The translations under genes and the position numbers were made by a program. From Oceanobacter antarcticus (GTDB lineage: Bacteria > Pseudomonadota > Gammaproteobacteria > Pseudomonadales > Oceanobacteraceae), in the NCBI RefSeq assembly GCF_044962685.1, contig NZ_JBBKTX010000002.1, positions 186,001-250,000 on the forward strand: DNA of 64,000 bases, written 5' to 3'. The notes below the pieces were generated by a model. That model was not told the DNA's origin and ran no database searches. It saw only the letters and a program-made list of their open reading frames with translations. The number at the start of each line of letters is the position of its first letter. The first letter of the stretch is position 1. Of this stretch, positions 16,850 to 24,864 are shown piece by piece.

Positions 16850-18095
16850 AGCGGATGCGCTGCGACCAGAAACTGTTGCTCTCGACGCTTTAATCAAGGC
16901 AACTGTTGCCAAGGTTCGTGCCCAGAGTGATCCATCGTTACCGGATGCCATGTTGTTCATGGGGAATTGGCATCAGGCCGTGCCGGCCATGGTCATCCAG
17001 GATCCGGTGTTGGAACCCGTCGATAAACTGGTATGGATGGTTATCATGCTCTATGCCAGGGAGACAGGGGGACGAACGGCATTTCCCGATTACGATACCA
17101 TTGCGGCTAAAACCAACGTTTCTTCAACCTCCACTGTCTCTCGCGCTATTGCCATTCTGCGCTTGACGCGTTGGCTAACGCTGTGCGCCAGAGTGCGTCA
17201 AAAAAGCGGCCGTTTCACCGGCAATGTCTACATCCTTCACGATGAACCCCTGCCTCTGGTCGATGCCCTGTACCTGGATGAGGCCTACATGGCATTCGTC
17301 ACCCAATCCCAGGAACATCATCACGCCCGCGTCCGGCGCGTGGCGCAAGCTGTGTTGGAGAGTCTGGATAAGGATATTCAGGAAGGCGAGTCGTTAGGAC
17401 GGAAGGAGTCAACTATTGAGCGTCGCCTGCAGGCCGCGCAACAATTGTCAGATTCCAGCGGAAACCACAGCAAAAGCGGTCGTTATTTTACCTTTCACGC
17501 CGCGACCATCGGGAAACTAAAAAATTCGTCCGGGGCGTGCGCATCAGTACAATCCGTCCAGGACCAAAATTCAAAGGCGGAGGAAAAGGAACACTACAGT
17601 AGTGGTTGTAGTAGTCATTATAAAAAAACAACTACAACAACCACTACACACAATACAAACCATGAAGAGAAAACATTTTCTGAATCCAATCCATCAACCC
17701 CGTCGTCAACAGAGCGAGCGCTGATCTATCCTCCGCGCTTGTCGGAGAACCAGAAACACTTGGCGGACAGGTATCTTGCCATGATCGATCCTGATGATCG
17801 GCAGTTGGTGCTCGACGAGCTTCAGGGGCGCCTGGAGTCTGAGCAAAAAGGCATGAAGCCGGTTTATGACGAGCTGCGGTTCTTGCATTCGCTGTGCAAG
17901 GCGGCACAACAAGGCGAATTTGTGCCCAACCTCGGGATCAAGGTGGCCGAGGCAAGACACGATCGGGCACATCACGTCCCGCCGCCAGAAAACGAAGAAC
18001 AGAAAAGTAAAGCGGCTGAAGAGCGAGCACGAAACCAAGCCTATGGGCTGGAGCAGCTGGCCAAGTTACGAGCATCATTGAATATGGACAAATAG
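16839..18095 (+). CDS. STY4528-type ICE replication protein
   Basis: A 418-residue protein matching the STY4528 family of pathogenicity-island and ICE replication proteins. The N-terminal half has a winged-helix region (MLYARETGGRTAFPDYDTI, NVSSTSTVSRAIAILRLTRWL) typical of replication initiators and DnaD/RepA-like proteins. The centre (about 215-290) is a low-complexity Ser/Thr/Lys region containing a poly-Thr run, and the C-terminus is helical and charged. The ATG overlaps the DUF2857 stop codon. Function rests on family naming. Confidence 0.8.
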   Translation: MAHEADALRPETVALDALIKATVAKVRAQSDPSLPDAMLFMGNWHQAVPAMVIQDPVLEPVDKLVWMVIMLYARETGGRTAFPDYDTIAAKTNVSSTSTVSRAIAILRLTRWLTLCARVRQKSGRFTGNVYILHDEPLPLVDALYLDEAYMAFVTQSQEHHHARVRRVAQAVLESLDKDIQEGESLGRKESTIERRLQAAQQLSDSSGNHSKSGRYFTFHAATIGKLKNSSGACASVQSVQDQNSKAEEKEHYSSGCSSHYKKTTTTTTTHNTNHEEKTFSESNPSTPSSTERALIYPPRLSENQKHLADRYLAMIDPDDRQLVLDELQGRLESEQKGMKPVYDELRFLHSLCKAAQQGEFVPNLGIKVAEARHDRAHHVPPPENEEQKSKAAEERARNQAYGLEQLAKLRASLNMDK

Positions 18096-18273
18096 CGCTG
18101 CCGCCCGTTGTCACACACGATGTGACATCTCTCTGTCGTTACTTCCCCGCACTGCTTCCACTGGAACCATCTGATCGCAGCAACACAAAACGCTGCATCA
18201 GTCGGATGGATATTCCGTGGTGCCATTTTCCCATTCGTGGATTCATAGCACGTCAGAGTTGATCTTGAAGGGA

Positions 18274-19023
18274 ATGACGCAAATGAATTCAGACGCAGAG
18301 CAGTCACACGAGAGTACAGCCGAAAATCAAAACGAGTCAGTGCCAGGCGCCCTGCAGGGTGAAGTCTGGTTGACGATTCAGACCTATCAGGCCCAGAGCC
18401 TGATCCGCGGCCGCCGTGCAGTCGATGGCAAGCCTGCCATTATGGGATTGATCGGCTTTGCAGATCGGCTGAAGTCGCTATGGCAGGCCGTCCGATTCGA
18501 CGACCCTTATGCCGACTGGTGGTTACTCAAAGTGGAAGAGGGCGTTGCCGATATCCGAGCACAGCTGCAGGGATTGCAGCAAAGGATGGACGCCCTTATC
18601 ACTGAATCCAACAGTGCTTTCGAATTCACCGTCGCACAATCGAGTCGACCACAGCGCGTATCGTTACAGTTTGCCAATCCCTATGCCTTCCGTGCTGCAC
18701 AGTTGCTGGGTGAGTACGACCGGTTGATGTGCGCAGACATGACGTTGCATCACTTAGGTCTCGACATGCCCACTGACCTCATTGAGCAGGTGTCGGCTAG
18801 CGGGCGATGGGTGCGCCGGGTGTTTGCGTTGCCCCAGGGGTATCACAGTCTGGACGTTCGTCGCCACGACATCCGGCAGGGAACACCGGCAGCCATCAAA
18901 GCGAGGGAACGGATGGGCGAGATTCCCCAGGACATCCTCAATGGTGAGCGGTTGCCGTCTCTGCGTCCACTGGCATTTCAACAGAAGCATAGCAACGCCA
19001 TCGCAGATTCTGACGAGACCTGA
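18274..19023 (+). CDS. PFL_4669 family ICE protein (TIGR03761)
   Basis: A 249-residue protein of the PFL_4669 family found only in this class of ICE; function unknown. It carries GEVWLTIQTYQAQSLIRGR near the N-terminus and a second part NPYAFRAAQLLGEYDRLM, both highly characteristic. The ATG at 18274 follows AAGGG; a longer frame from 18217 is unlikely. The 178-bp leader contains two hairpins: GTCACA/TGTGAC (18109-18125) and CTGAT-GCAGC/GCTGC-ATCAG (18170-18201). It is probably part of the maintenance operon. Confidence 0.85.
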   Translation: MTQMNSDAEQSHESTAENQNESVPGALQGEVWLTIQTYQAQSLIRGRRAVDGKPAIMGLIGFADRLKSLWQAVRFDDPYADWWLLKVEEGVADIRAQLQGLQQRMDALITESNSAFEFTVAQSSRPQRVSLQFANPYAFRAAQLLGEYDRLMCADMTLHHLGLDMPTDLIEQVSASGRWVRRVFALPQGYHSLDVRRHDIRQGTPAAIKARERMGEIPQDILNGERLPSLRPLAFQQKHSNAIADSDET

Positions 19024-19028
19024 CCGCC

Positions 19029-19424
19029 GTGGCCACCAGCACGCTTCAGCAGCTCGTCATCTCGCTTGATACGCGAATTCCACTCGAAGCGATGGTGCTT
19101 CAGCGTCTACGCCGCCTGCCTAAAAGCAGACAAAACGAGTGGTTGCGGCAGCTGTTGCTGGTGGGATTTCGAAGCGAGTGTCAGGCCATCAGATCTGAGC
19201 AAGCGCTGCCGGCACACACAATTCCTATGAGCCAGCCGTGTACATCCACCCAGATAAACGGAAGTCGCGGATCGGGTTCCGTCCAGCCGCGAACAACCGA
19301 GACGATGGTCGATCACGCTGCGCGGTCACCTGGCAGCTCACACAACAGCGAACGCGCCAGGCTTGCTCCCCCAAACGACACCAGAAAACCCTTTACGCAC
19401 CTGAGACGAGTGATCGGTGAGTAA
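19029..19424 (+). CDS. hypothetical small basic protein
   Basis: Starts at GTG five bases after the previous stop and fits between two ICE genes on the same strand. The first 50 residues (LVISLDTRIPLEAMVLQRL, RLPKSRQNEWLRQLLLVGF) look folded and helical, like a ribbon-helix-helix or small DNA-binding unit; the rest is Ser/Thr/Arg-rich and probably disordered. No family recognised. Confidence 0.55.
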   Translation: MATSTLQQLVISLDTRIPLEAMVLQRLRRLPKSRQNEWLRQLLLVGFRSECQAIRSEQALPAHTIPMSQPCTSTQINGSRGSGSVQPRTTETMVDHAARSPGSSHNSERARLAPPNDTRKPFTHLRRVIGE

Positions 19425-19456
19425 AGACAGCTAACCCCGATATCAGGAATCGCACC

Positions 19457-20563
19457 ATGACAGAACTGACCAATGAGAAATTTTCTGACGAAGACAAACC
19501 TCCCGTGACCACTAATCCCATGGCGGTGGGACAGGTGGGTCTCGATGACGGCTATGCCTATACCAAAGTGGCGTTACCGGATGGTCGCCTCCTGGCGGTG
19601 CCTTCGCGGGCACGCATGGGATCGGCCGGTGTCACCTGGATACGGGATGAGGAACAGAAAATTTTTGAGTACGAAACCGGTGGCAGTGTGTATTCCGTCG
19701 GTGCGGTCGATGGTGAGCCCACCCAATTCGATGAATACCCTGGCTCGGCCCTGAATCGGGTGATCGTCCAGCATGCACTGCAACAGGCGGGTTTGTCGGG
19801 CCGATCCGTCCATGTGGTGACGGGGTTGCCGGTCTCCGCTTTTTACCGCAACGATGGTCAGCAACGGCGACAAGCGATCCATGCCAAAAGAGATGGTTTG
19901 AAATTGGCGGTTGAGCCTGTTGTTGCCAGAAAAGCATCGCAAAGGTCAGCGCAACAGGGGCTCCTAAAGGTGAGCATCGCCTTTCATGAAGTTATTCCGG
20001 AGGCGCTGGCTGCCTGGTACGACTATGTGATTGTTATGACCGATGATGATGGTGTGACGTTGGACGCGGATCGCGTCAACGCGCCCATCGCTATTGTCGA
20101 TATCGGTGGCCGCACCACGGATTATGTAGTGGTTCAGGACCAGGGCATTGTGCACGGTTCCTCCGGCTCTCTGAATCGCGGCATGCTGAACGTCAAGATT
20201 CGCGTGGCGAACCGTATACAGGAACAGTTCGATATCAACGAGCTTGGCGAGCAGAGTATCAGTCGGGCCGTCGATACACATCGGTTGCGTTTGCATGGCA
20301 AGGATCATGATGTCTCGGCCATGGTGGCGGAAGCAAAACGCGAGTTGGTGGAACGACTCTATACCGAAACCCGCCGCAAGCTTGGACTCGGTGTGGAGTT
20401 GGATCGTGTGCTGTTCGTCGGCGGTGGCAGTGCTGCGTTAGCCGCTGATATTGCCAACTGGTTTCCCAATCAAATTATGGCCGACCATGCCGCTTTTGCT
20501 AACGCAAGGGGCATGCTCAAGTACCTGCAGTTTGTCTGCGACGCCCCGGTGAGGGAGGGGTAA
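19457..20563 (+). CDS. ParM/StbA-like actin-type segregation ATPase
   Basis: A 368-residue actin-fold protein. The first phosphate loop is VGLDDGYAYTKVAL, the second DIGGRTTDYVVV, and the adenosine motif VLFVGGGSAAL; the order and spacing are those of ParM/StbA and Alp filaments that push plasmid copies apart. A cytoplasmic filament for segregating the excised or replicating ICE is the natural role. It is close to parB but no ParR-like partner was recognised; the 19029 protein or ParB could be the adaptor. Ribosome site CAGGA precedes the ATG. Confidence 0.85.
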   Translation: MTELTNEKFSDEDKPPVTTNPMAVGQVGLDDGYAYTKVALPDGRLLAVPSRARMGSAGVTWIRDEEQKIFEYETGGSVYSVGAVDGEPTQFDEYPGSALNRVIVQHALQQAGLSGRSVHVVTGLPVSAFYRNDGQQRRQAIHAKRDGLKLAVEPVVARKASQRSAQQGLLKVSIAFHEVIPEALAAWYDYVIVMTDDDGVTLDADRVNAPIAIVDIGGRTTDYVVVQDQGIVHGSSGSLNRGMLNVKIRVANRIQEQFDINELGEQSISRAVDTHRLRLHGKDHDVSAMVAEAKRELVERLYTETRRKLGLGVELDRVLFVGGGSAALAADIANWFPNQIMADHAAFANARGMLKYLQFVCDAPVREG

Positions 20564-20653
20564 CGACTTTGTACGTGGCCACTGCGGTCTCAGTGGCAAA
20601 GAAGATGTCAGCGGATTGTGCAAGTGACATCGCGGTTTTACCGTCAATCCAGT

Positions 20654-20746
20654 ATCAGGGCTTGTCCTGATTTTACTCACCCTGCCGGGAAACACCTTCC
20701 CGCCAGGGAATCGTGTTCTCCGGCTTTCCATTATGTTCAAGGAGAA
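20654..20746 (+). promoter_or_regulatory. structured leader of the DUF3577 gene
   Basis: Three hairpins follow each other: ATCAGG/CCTGAT (20654-20671) with a short T-run, CCTG-CGGGAA/TTCCCG-CAGG (20681-20707, one mismatch), and TTCTCC/GGAGAA (20716-20721 with 20741-20746). The last pairs with the Shine-Dalgarno GGAG that serves the ATG at 20753. The same plan recurs before the next two genes. Confidence 0.6.
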
Positions 20747-20752
20747 ACTGTT

Positions 20753-21181
20753 ATGACCAGTAGACAAACTACCCCTGAAAAACCGAAGTATTTCGATCTT
20801 GATATCCACGGCATCGGTTACCTCAACCGGGTTCGCGAAGTGACACCCGAGAATGGGTTCCCCTTTCTCAGTGTCACCATCGCAGCGCTACGAGGGCCAG
20901 CCGATAACGTTCAGCACACGCATTTCGAGTGCGTGGTGGTGGGTGAAGAGGCGAAGGATCTGGTGCGTCAGCTAATGCCTGCGGTGGAAGCTGACTTTAA
21001 AGTCTTGGTGGGTTTCCACCTCAGTGATCTGCAAGCCGAAACCTTCATCTTCAAAAACGGTGATCGAGCCGGTACGACGGGCATCAGCCTGAAGTCCCGG
21101 TTACTGCGGTTCCAGTGGATCAAAGTCGAAGGTCAGCCCTTTCCGGCGCCGACGGCTGAGACCCACAACGCCGTAGCCTGA
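20753..21181 (+). CDS. DUF3577 family ICE replication-associated protein (STY4534-like)
   Basis: A 142-residue protein of the DUF3577 family. The pattern YFDLDIHGIGYLNRVREV, FPFLSVTIAALRG and FECVVVGEEAKDLVRQL suggests an OB-fold-like single-stranded DNA binder, and homologues are annotated as ICE replication proteins. The start at 20753 follows AAGGAG. It belongs to a trio (with radC and DUF6573) separated by gaps of about 75-105 bp that are full of hairpins. DNA-binding role is inferred. Confidence 0.78.
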   Translation: MTSRQTTPEKPKYFDLDIHGIGYLNRVREVTPENGFPFLSVTIAALRGPADNVQHTHFECVVVGEEAKDLVRQLMPAVEADFKVLVGFHLSDLQAETFIFKNGDRAGTTGISLKSRLLRFQWIKVEGQPFPAPTAETHNAVA

Positions 21182-21192
21182 CGACCAAATCT

Positions 21193-21281
21193 GATCGCAT
21201 CTTGTGATGCGATCAATCTTTCAACCCAGCGAGGGAGATTCTCCCTTGCTGGGCAGGTCTCCTCGACTCTTCAAGGAGACC
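21193..21281 (+). promoter_or_regulatory. structured leader of the radC-like gene
   Basis: Three strong hairpins: GATCGCATC/GATGCGATC (21193-21214, loop TTGT), a 13-bp stem CCCAGCGAGGGAG/CTCCCTTGCTGGG (21225-21253, one G-T pair), and GGTCTCC/GGAGACC (21256-21262 with 21275-21281). The last hides the ribosome site 4 bp before the ATG at 21286. Confidence 0.7.
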
Positions 21282-21285
21282 GCTC

Positions 21286-21801
21286 ATGGCTTCCAAATCC
21301 TCACCTTCCCGGGTGATTCCTAAAAACCGCTTTGCGGCCATTCGCATGGCGTCGTTGAACGATCCTGAAAAGCAATCCCTGCTGGAGCTGGCCTTTGCGA
21401 TATTGCAGGACCTGCACCAGCCGGGCCTTGAGTTACCGAGCCCCAACCACACCCGTGATTACTTGCGGATGTTGTTGGCTGAACGCAAAGCGGAAGTCTT
21501 TGGTTGTGTGTACCTGGATAATCGGCATCGGGTAATCGAAGCCGCAGAGTTGTTCCAGGGAACCATTGATGGTGCCTCGGTGTACCCCCGCGTGGTGGTG
21601 CAACAGGCGTTGACGCTTAACGCGGCAGCGGTGATGTTTTTTCACAATCACCCGAGTGGTGTCGCCGAGCCCAGTCACGCGGACGAAGCGATTACCCGGC
21701 GCTTAAAAGAGGCGTTGGCACTCGTTGATATTCGTGTACTGGATCACTTTGTGGTCACGGTGGGGGAATCAGTTTCCTTCGCCGAACGCGGATTGCTGTA
21801 A
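21286..21801 (+). CDS. RadC-like JAB-domain protein
   Basis: A 171-residue protein of the RadC/YkfG group carried by mobile elements. The JAB metalloprotease-like domain has GCVYLDNRHRVIE, FFHNHPSGVAEPSHADEAIT (HxHPSG then D, the zinc site) and ends VSFAERGLL. Such short forms lack the N-terminal helix-hairpin-helix of housekeeping RadC. The molecular role of RadC is unsettled; association with ICE and anti-restriction genes is common. Confidence 0.88.
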   Translation: MASKSSPSRVIPKNRFAAIRMASLNDPEKQSLLELAFAILQDLHQPGLELPSPNHTRDYLRMLLAERKAEVFGCVYLDNRHRVIEAAELFQGTIDGASVYPRVVVQQALTLNAAAVMFFHNHPSGVAEPSHADEAITRRLKEALALVDIRVLDHFVVTVGESVSFAERGLL

Positions 21802-21815
21802 CGCCATTTACTTAA

Positions 21816-21887
21816 CCCATTGGGGAGTCTTCTTCCCCAATGGGAAGGAGGTGCTCCCTGAATTTCTTAATTCATTTCTCCAGGGAG
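21816..21887 (+). promoter_or_regulatory. structured leader of the DUF6573 gene
   Basis: A perfect 11-bp stem CCCATTGGGGA/TCCCCAATGGG (21816-21844) is followed by CTCCCTG/CAGGGAG (21854-21860 with 21881-21887), which covers the ribosome site of the ATG at 21895. It repeats the plan seen before DUF3577 and radC with different sequence. Confidence 0.7.
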
Positions 21888-21894
21888 AAACCTT

Positions 21895-22320
21895 ATGAAA
21901 AATTCAGAGCACAAGTCGTTGGAAGATGTCTTCGGTCCTGTTGTCGCAAGTTACAGTCGTGCACAGGCTATCGAAGATGGTGTGCTGATCGATGTCACCG
22001 CTATGGCACGTGAGGCTGGCTTCAAATGGCCAGTCGCACTTACCCATACCGCTTGGTGTGATTGCGTTGCCTGGACAGAGCGGGATAACCGCTTTCAAGT
22101 GCACCAGGACGAGTCTGGCCGTTTGTGGGACGTGCTGTTTATGGCGTTCTACGCCATTCGAACGGCTACTGCTCCTGGTGATCGGTTGCTGTTCTCGTTG
22201 TACCGCGTGCCGAAAGACGGGCATTCGACAGAAGCCGGCGAGGTGAGTTTGAAACTGATGGTTGGCCCCGGTGATGCCGGTGAACCGGTCGTCACGATCA
22301 TGCTGCCCAGCGAAGATTAA
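21895..22320 (+). CDS. DUF6573 family ICE protein
   Basis: A 141-residue protein resembling the DUF6573 family of mobile elements: an N-terminal YSRAQAIEDGVLIDVTAMAREAGFK, then a central ALTHTAWCDCVAW and a C-terminal beta region (SLKLMVGPGDAGEPVVTIMLP). Homologues sit beside radC and anti-restriction genes in ICEs and plasmids. Function unknown. The start has a good ribosome site (GGGAG) that is part of a hairpin. Confidence 0.72.
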   Translation: MKNSEHKSLEDVFGPVVASYSRAQAIEDGVLIDVTAMAREAGFKWPVALTHTAWCDCVAWTERDNRFQVHQDESGRLWDVLFMAFYAIRTATAPGDRLLFSLYRVPKDGHSTEAGEVSLKLMVGPGDAGEPVVTIMLPSED

Positions 22321-23161
22321 TGTCGCCGATCGAATCGGCTCCTTGCCCTGGCCACTTGGGATAAAGTGGCACCTCTTCTGCTCCCGCCTGCCGTTTCGCT
22401 TAATCCTGCTTTCAATCGAAAGTGCCAACACTGCATCAAACTGACGTTTTGCTTATGGTTCCACTGTAACCATGGGTCGAACAGATTTGTCTGTTCAACT
22501 GCCATGACAGGTCGCAGACCTGGCGTGGTGGTTGACGCGAACGAAGCCCTCGTCACTGCTTAGCGAAGCGGGGTAGTGACGAGGGCGGCGGAGCACGGAA
22601 CGACAACGGATTGCGCTCGGATTGATGCGTTCCCAGCGAGTTCGCTCTAACTATACTAGCGGCCAAGAAACGTAAACAGTTCCATACGCGGCCACGGCGG
22701 TAACGTGGATGAGGATTGTCGCCCTCGCCATCAAAAAATGGCAAAAACGGCAACGGCGCCAGCCGAGCTACTATGGCGCACAGCATCAGCTGCAGCTCAT
22801 CTTCAATGTTTCCTCAATAACAGGACGTTCGTCCTCGCTTCAATCTGGCTATCGCCACCTCAAACCCGGCTTGCAAGTAGCCGACTTCCAACGCGCCGTT
22901 TCATCGACGGTTTCTTTCAACTCGCGGACCGATGGTTTCGCTCATTTAAAAGGAGGTGAAGTACTCACCATCGCAACTGACTCTTAGAGTCCATTGGTTT
23001 ACCCGGCACCATCTTCAGCAGAAGAGCAGCCAGGTTGCCTGCGACCAGGCTTATCAGGTCGAACGGGGAGTAGTGTCCCTTGACCCTTCCGCTTCGGCGG
23101 ACCCAGTCAGGCTACGAGCCTGTGGTTGGTCAGAAACACTTACCAGACTGGAAAGTACACG
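22321..23161 (+). other. 841-bp hairpin-rich region without a convincing gene
   Basis: No good coding frame was found; short frames at 22705-22987 lack ribosome sites and family resemblance. The region has hairpins GCCGAT/ATCGGC (22325-22339), GCCACTT/AAGTGGC (22351-22370), the long one at 22546-22586, a UUCG-loop stem CCGC/GCGG (23089-23100), and CCAGTC/GACTGG (23103-23151) enclosing CAGGCT/AGCCTG, just before the second recombinase. Candidates are an origin of transfer, an untranslated leader or a small RNA. Confidence 0.45.
22546..22586. repeat. 12-bp perfect inverted repeat with nested stem-loop
   Basis: GCCCTCGTCACT (22546-22557) and AGTGACGAGGGC (22575-22586) are exact complements. The loop contains a second stem GCTT-AGCG-AAGC (22558-22569), leaving a one-sided bulge GGGGT. 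Such an extended cruciform outside genes is a candidate for an origin (oriT or replication) or a structured RNA. Confidence 0.6.
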
Positions 23162-24028
23162 ATGAGAGACCTGAACTACCAATTGAAACAGTTGTGCAAA
23201 CGCAATCGTGATGGCAGTTACAGTACGCAAGCCAATCGAGCGCGCATACTTAACCAGATTGCCAATCAACTGCAGGAGATGGGGTATCGGCGCATGACTA
23301 CCCGATCCCTGAAGCCGAAGCACGTGGACGCCCTGGTGAAACGATGGCTCAGCGAGGGTATGGCGGCCGGTACCATCAAAAACCGTATGAATTGCCTGCG
23401 CTGGTGGGCCGCCAAGGTGGATAGGCGCAATGTTATCGCCCGATCGAATGAGTTCTACGGCATTCCCGATCGGCAGTTCGTCAGTCAACACTCCAAGGCG
23501 GTGGTTGTCGGTAACGATGCGTTGAGCAGCGTTAAAGATGAGCATGTGCGAATGACTCTGGAGTTACAGCGCGCCTTCGGATTGCGCAGGGAGGAGGCGA
23601 TCAAATTTATCCCAGCTTATGCCGACCAGGGTGATCACGTTCGCCTGAAAGCCAGCTGGACGAAAGGGGGCAAGACGCGGATCGTGCCGGTGCTCACTCA
23701 GGAACAGCGTGCCGTCTTGAATCGTGCCCACCGACTGGTGGGATCTGGTTCCCTGATTCCACCGCAGAAAACCTACATCCAGCAGCTGCGGACCTACGAA
23801 CGTCATACCACTCAGGCAGGTTTATCGAAACTGCATGGCCTGCGCCATGCGTATGCCCAGTCACGCTATCAGGCGTTGACCGGCTGGGCCTGTCCTGCGG
23901 CGGGTGGACCGGTCGCAAACAGTTTAAGCATTGAGCAACGACAGCAGGACCATCAGGCACGACTCACCATCAGTCGCGAATTGGGCCACGCCCGCGAGCA
24001 GATCAGCGCTGTTTATTTAGGTCGATGA
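23162..24028 (+). CDS. second tyrosine recombinase (integrase-domain protein)
   Basis: A 288-residue recombinase of the phage-integrase N-terminal type often found inside GI-type ICEs. The core-binding part spans about 1-115; the catalytic domain keeps Arg142/143 (GLRREEA), Lys168 (TKGGK), HGLRH (His225, Arg228), His276 (LGHAREQ) and Tyr285. All residues for strand exchange are present. The start at ATG 23162 is chosen over a TTG at 23126. It may resolve multimers of the excised circle or move cassettes; it lies far from the element end, so it is unlikely to be the main integrase. Confidence 0.85.
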   Translation: MRDLNYQLKQLCKRNRDGSYSTQANRARILNQIANQLQEMGYRRMTTRSLKPKHVDALVKRWLSEGMAAGTIKNRMNCLRWWAAKVDRRNVIARSNEFYGIPDRQFVSQHSKAVVVGNDALSSVKDEHVRMTLELQRAFGLRREEAIKFIPAYADQGDHVRLKASWTKGGKTRIVPVLTQEQRAVLNRAHRLVGSGSLIPPQKTYIQQLRTYERHTTQAGLSKLHGLRHAYAQSRYQALTGWACPAAGGPVANSLSIEQRQQDHQARLTISRELGHAREQISAVYLGR

Positions 24029-24142
24029 GTTTGGGTCGAGATGTCTCATGGATAAGCACGACACTCACCGAGTGGATTAACCATTCACGCCAGAAGATCA
24101 CTTGGCGATCATGATGCCATTCATCACGATTGAGGCCAAAAC

Positions 24143-24637
24143 ATGTCTCCGTTTAAACATCATGGAATCCCTCGTCTCCTAACGATAATGGTGTGCTGTT
24201 CTGGTGCTGCCGTCGGGAGCCATTCGGTAGTGGCGGCAGAGCGGCCCGTCACAACAATGACCACGCTGACCCAAACGGGTCGCTATTCCGTGATGGTCGC
24301 TCAGCCGACCGCCGGGCAGCGGGATCTGTTATCGGTGACGAGAGCGATCACCATTCCAGGCGACATCGAAAGTGTGGGGGAGGCCTTCCACTGGATGTTG
24401 CGAGATTCCGGCTATCGCCTGGCGGCCGATGCTATGCTGTCGGAGGAAGCGAAAGCCATGCTGGCGCTGCCACTGCCAGCGGTGCATCGCCGCTTTGAGC
24501 CCATGCCACTTCAAACCGTGATGGGACTTGTGATCGGTCCTGCTTTTCATCTCATCCAGGATCCCGTTCACCGCCTCATTGCATTCGAGCGTTGCGCGGA
24601 TATTTCCGCCCCTAATGCGACGGGAGGTGCGCAGTAA
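24143..24637 (+). CDS. PilL N-terminal-like conjugation protein (TIGR03748)
   Basis: A 164-residue exported protein that opens the first transfer block. A signal segment (about 1-31) precedes a domain with ITIPGDIESVGEAFHWMLRDSGYRLA, the PilL-N/TIGR03748 pattern related to the toxin-coregulated-pilus Q and periplasmic secretin-linked proteins. Likely an envelope component of the transfer or type IV pilus apparatus. The stop overlaps the next start (TAATG). Confidence 0.8.
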   Translation: MSPFKHHGIPRLLTIMVCCSGAAVGSHSVVAAERPVTTMTTLTQTGRYSVMVAQPTAGQRDLLSVTRAITIPGDIESVGEAFHWMLRDSGYRLAADAMLSEEAKAMLALPLPAVHRRFEPMPLQTVMGLVIGPAFHLIQDPVHRLIAFERCADISAPNATGGAQ

Positions 24638-24864
24638 TGGAGGCCTTTGTCATTGCCATCGTTTTTGTTACCGCATGGGTTATGGGTGCTGAGTCCGGGC
24701 AGATTGATCCGGAACCGCGTGCTGAAAGTGAGGCGGTTTCGATCGGCGATCAGATAGACGATCGAGAATGCTCCGTGCGTATTTGTGATCAGGAGTATCA
24801 GCTGATCATTCAGCGCGATCTGACCGTGCCCGTCGACCAACAGGTCAATGAAGATGACCATTGA
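24637..24864 (+). CDS. hypothetical small membrane-anchored ICE protein
   Basis: A 75-residue protein between PilL-N and the TIGR03759 protein with overlapping ends on both sides. The N-terminus is a hydrophobic helix (AFVIAIVFVTAWVMG); the rest is acidic and extracytoplasmic or cytoplasmic. No family recognised; the tight overlap supports it being translated. Confidence 0.6.
   Translation: MEAFVIAIVFVTAWVMGAESGQIDPEPRAESEAVSIGDQIDDRECSVRICDQEYQLIIQRDLTVPVDQQVNEDDH

Noticed and set aside
22705..22987. Two overlapping frames of 84-92 codons in the noncoding region
   Set aside because: No ribosome site, no recognisable domain, and amino-acid make-up like random GC-rich DNA.
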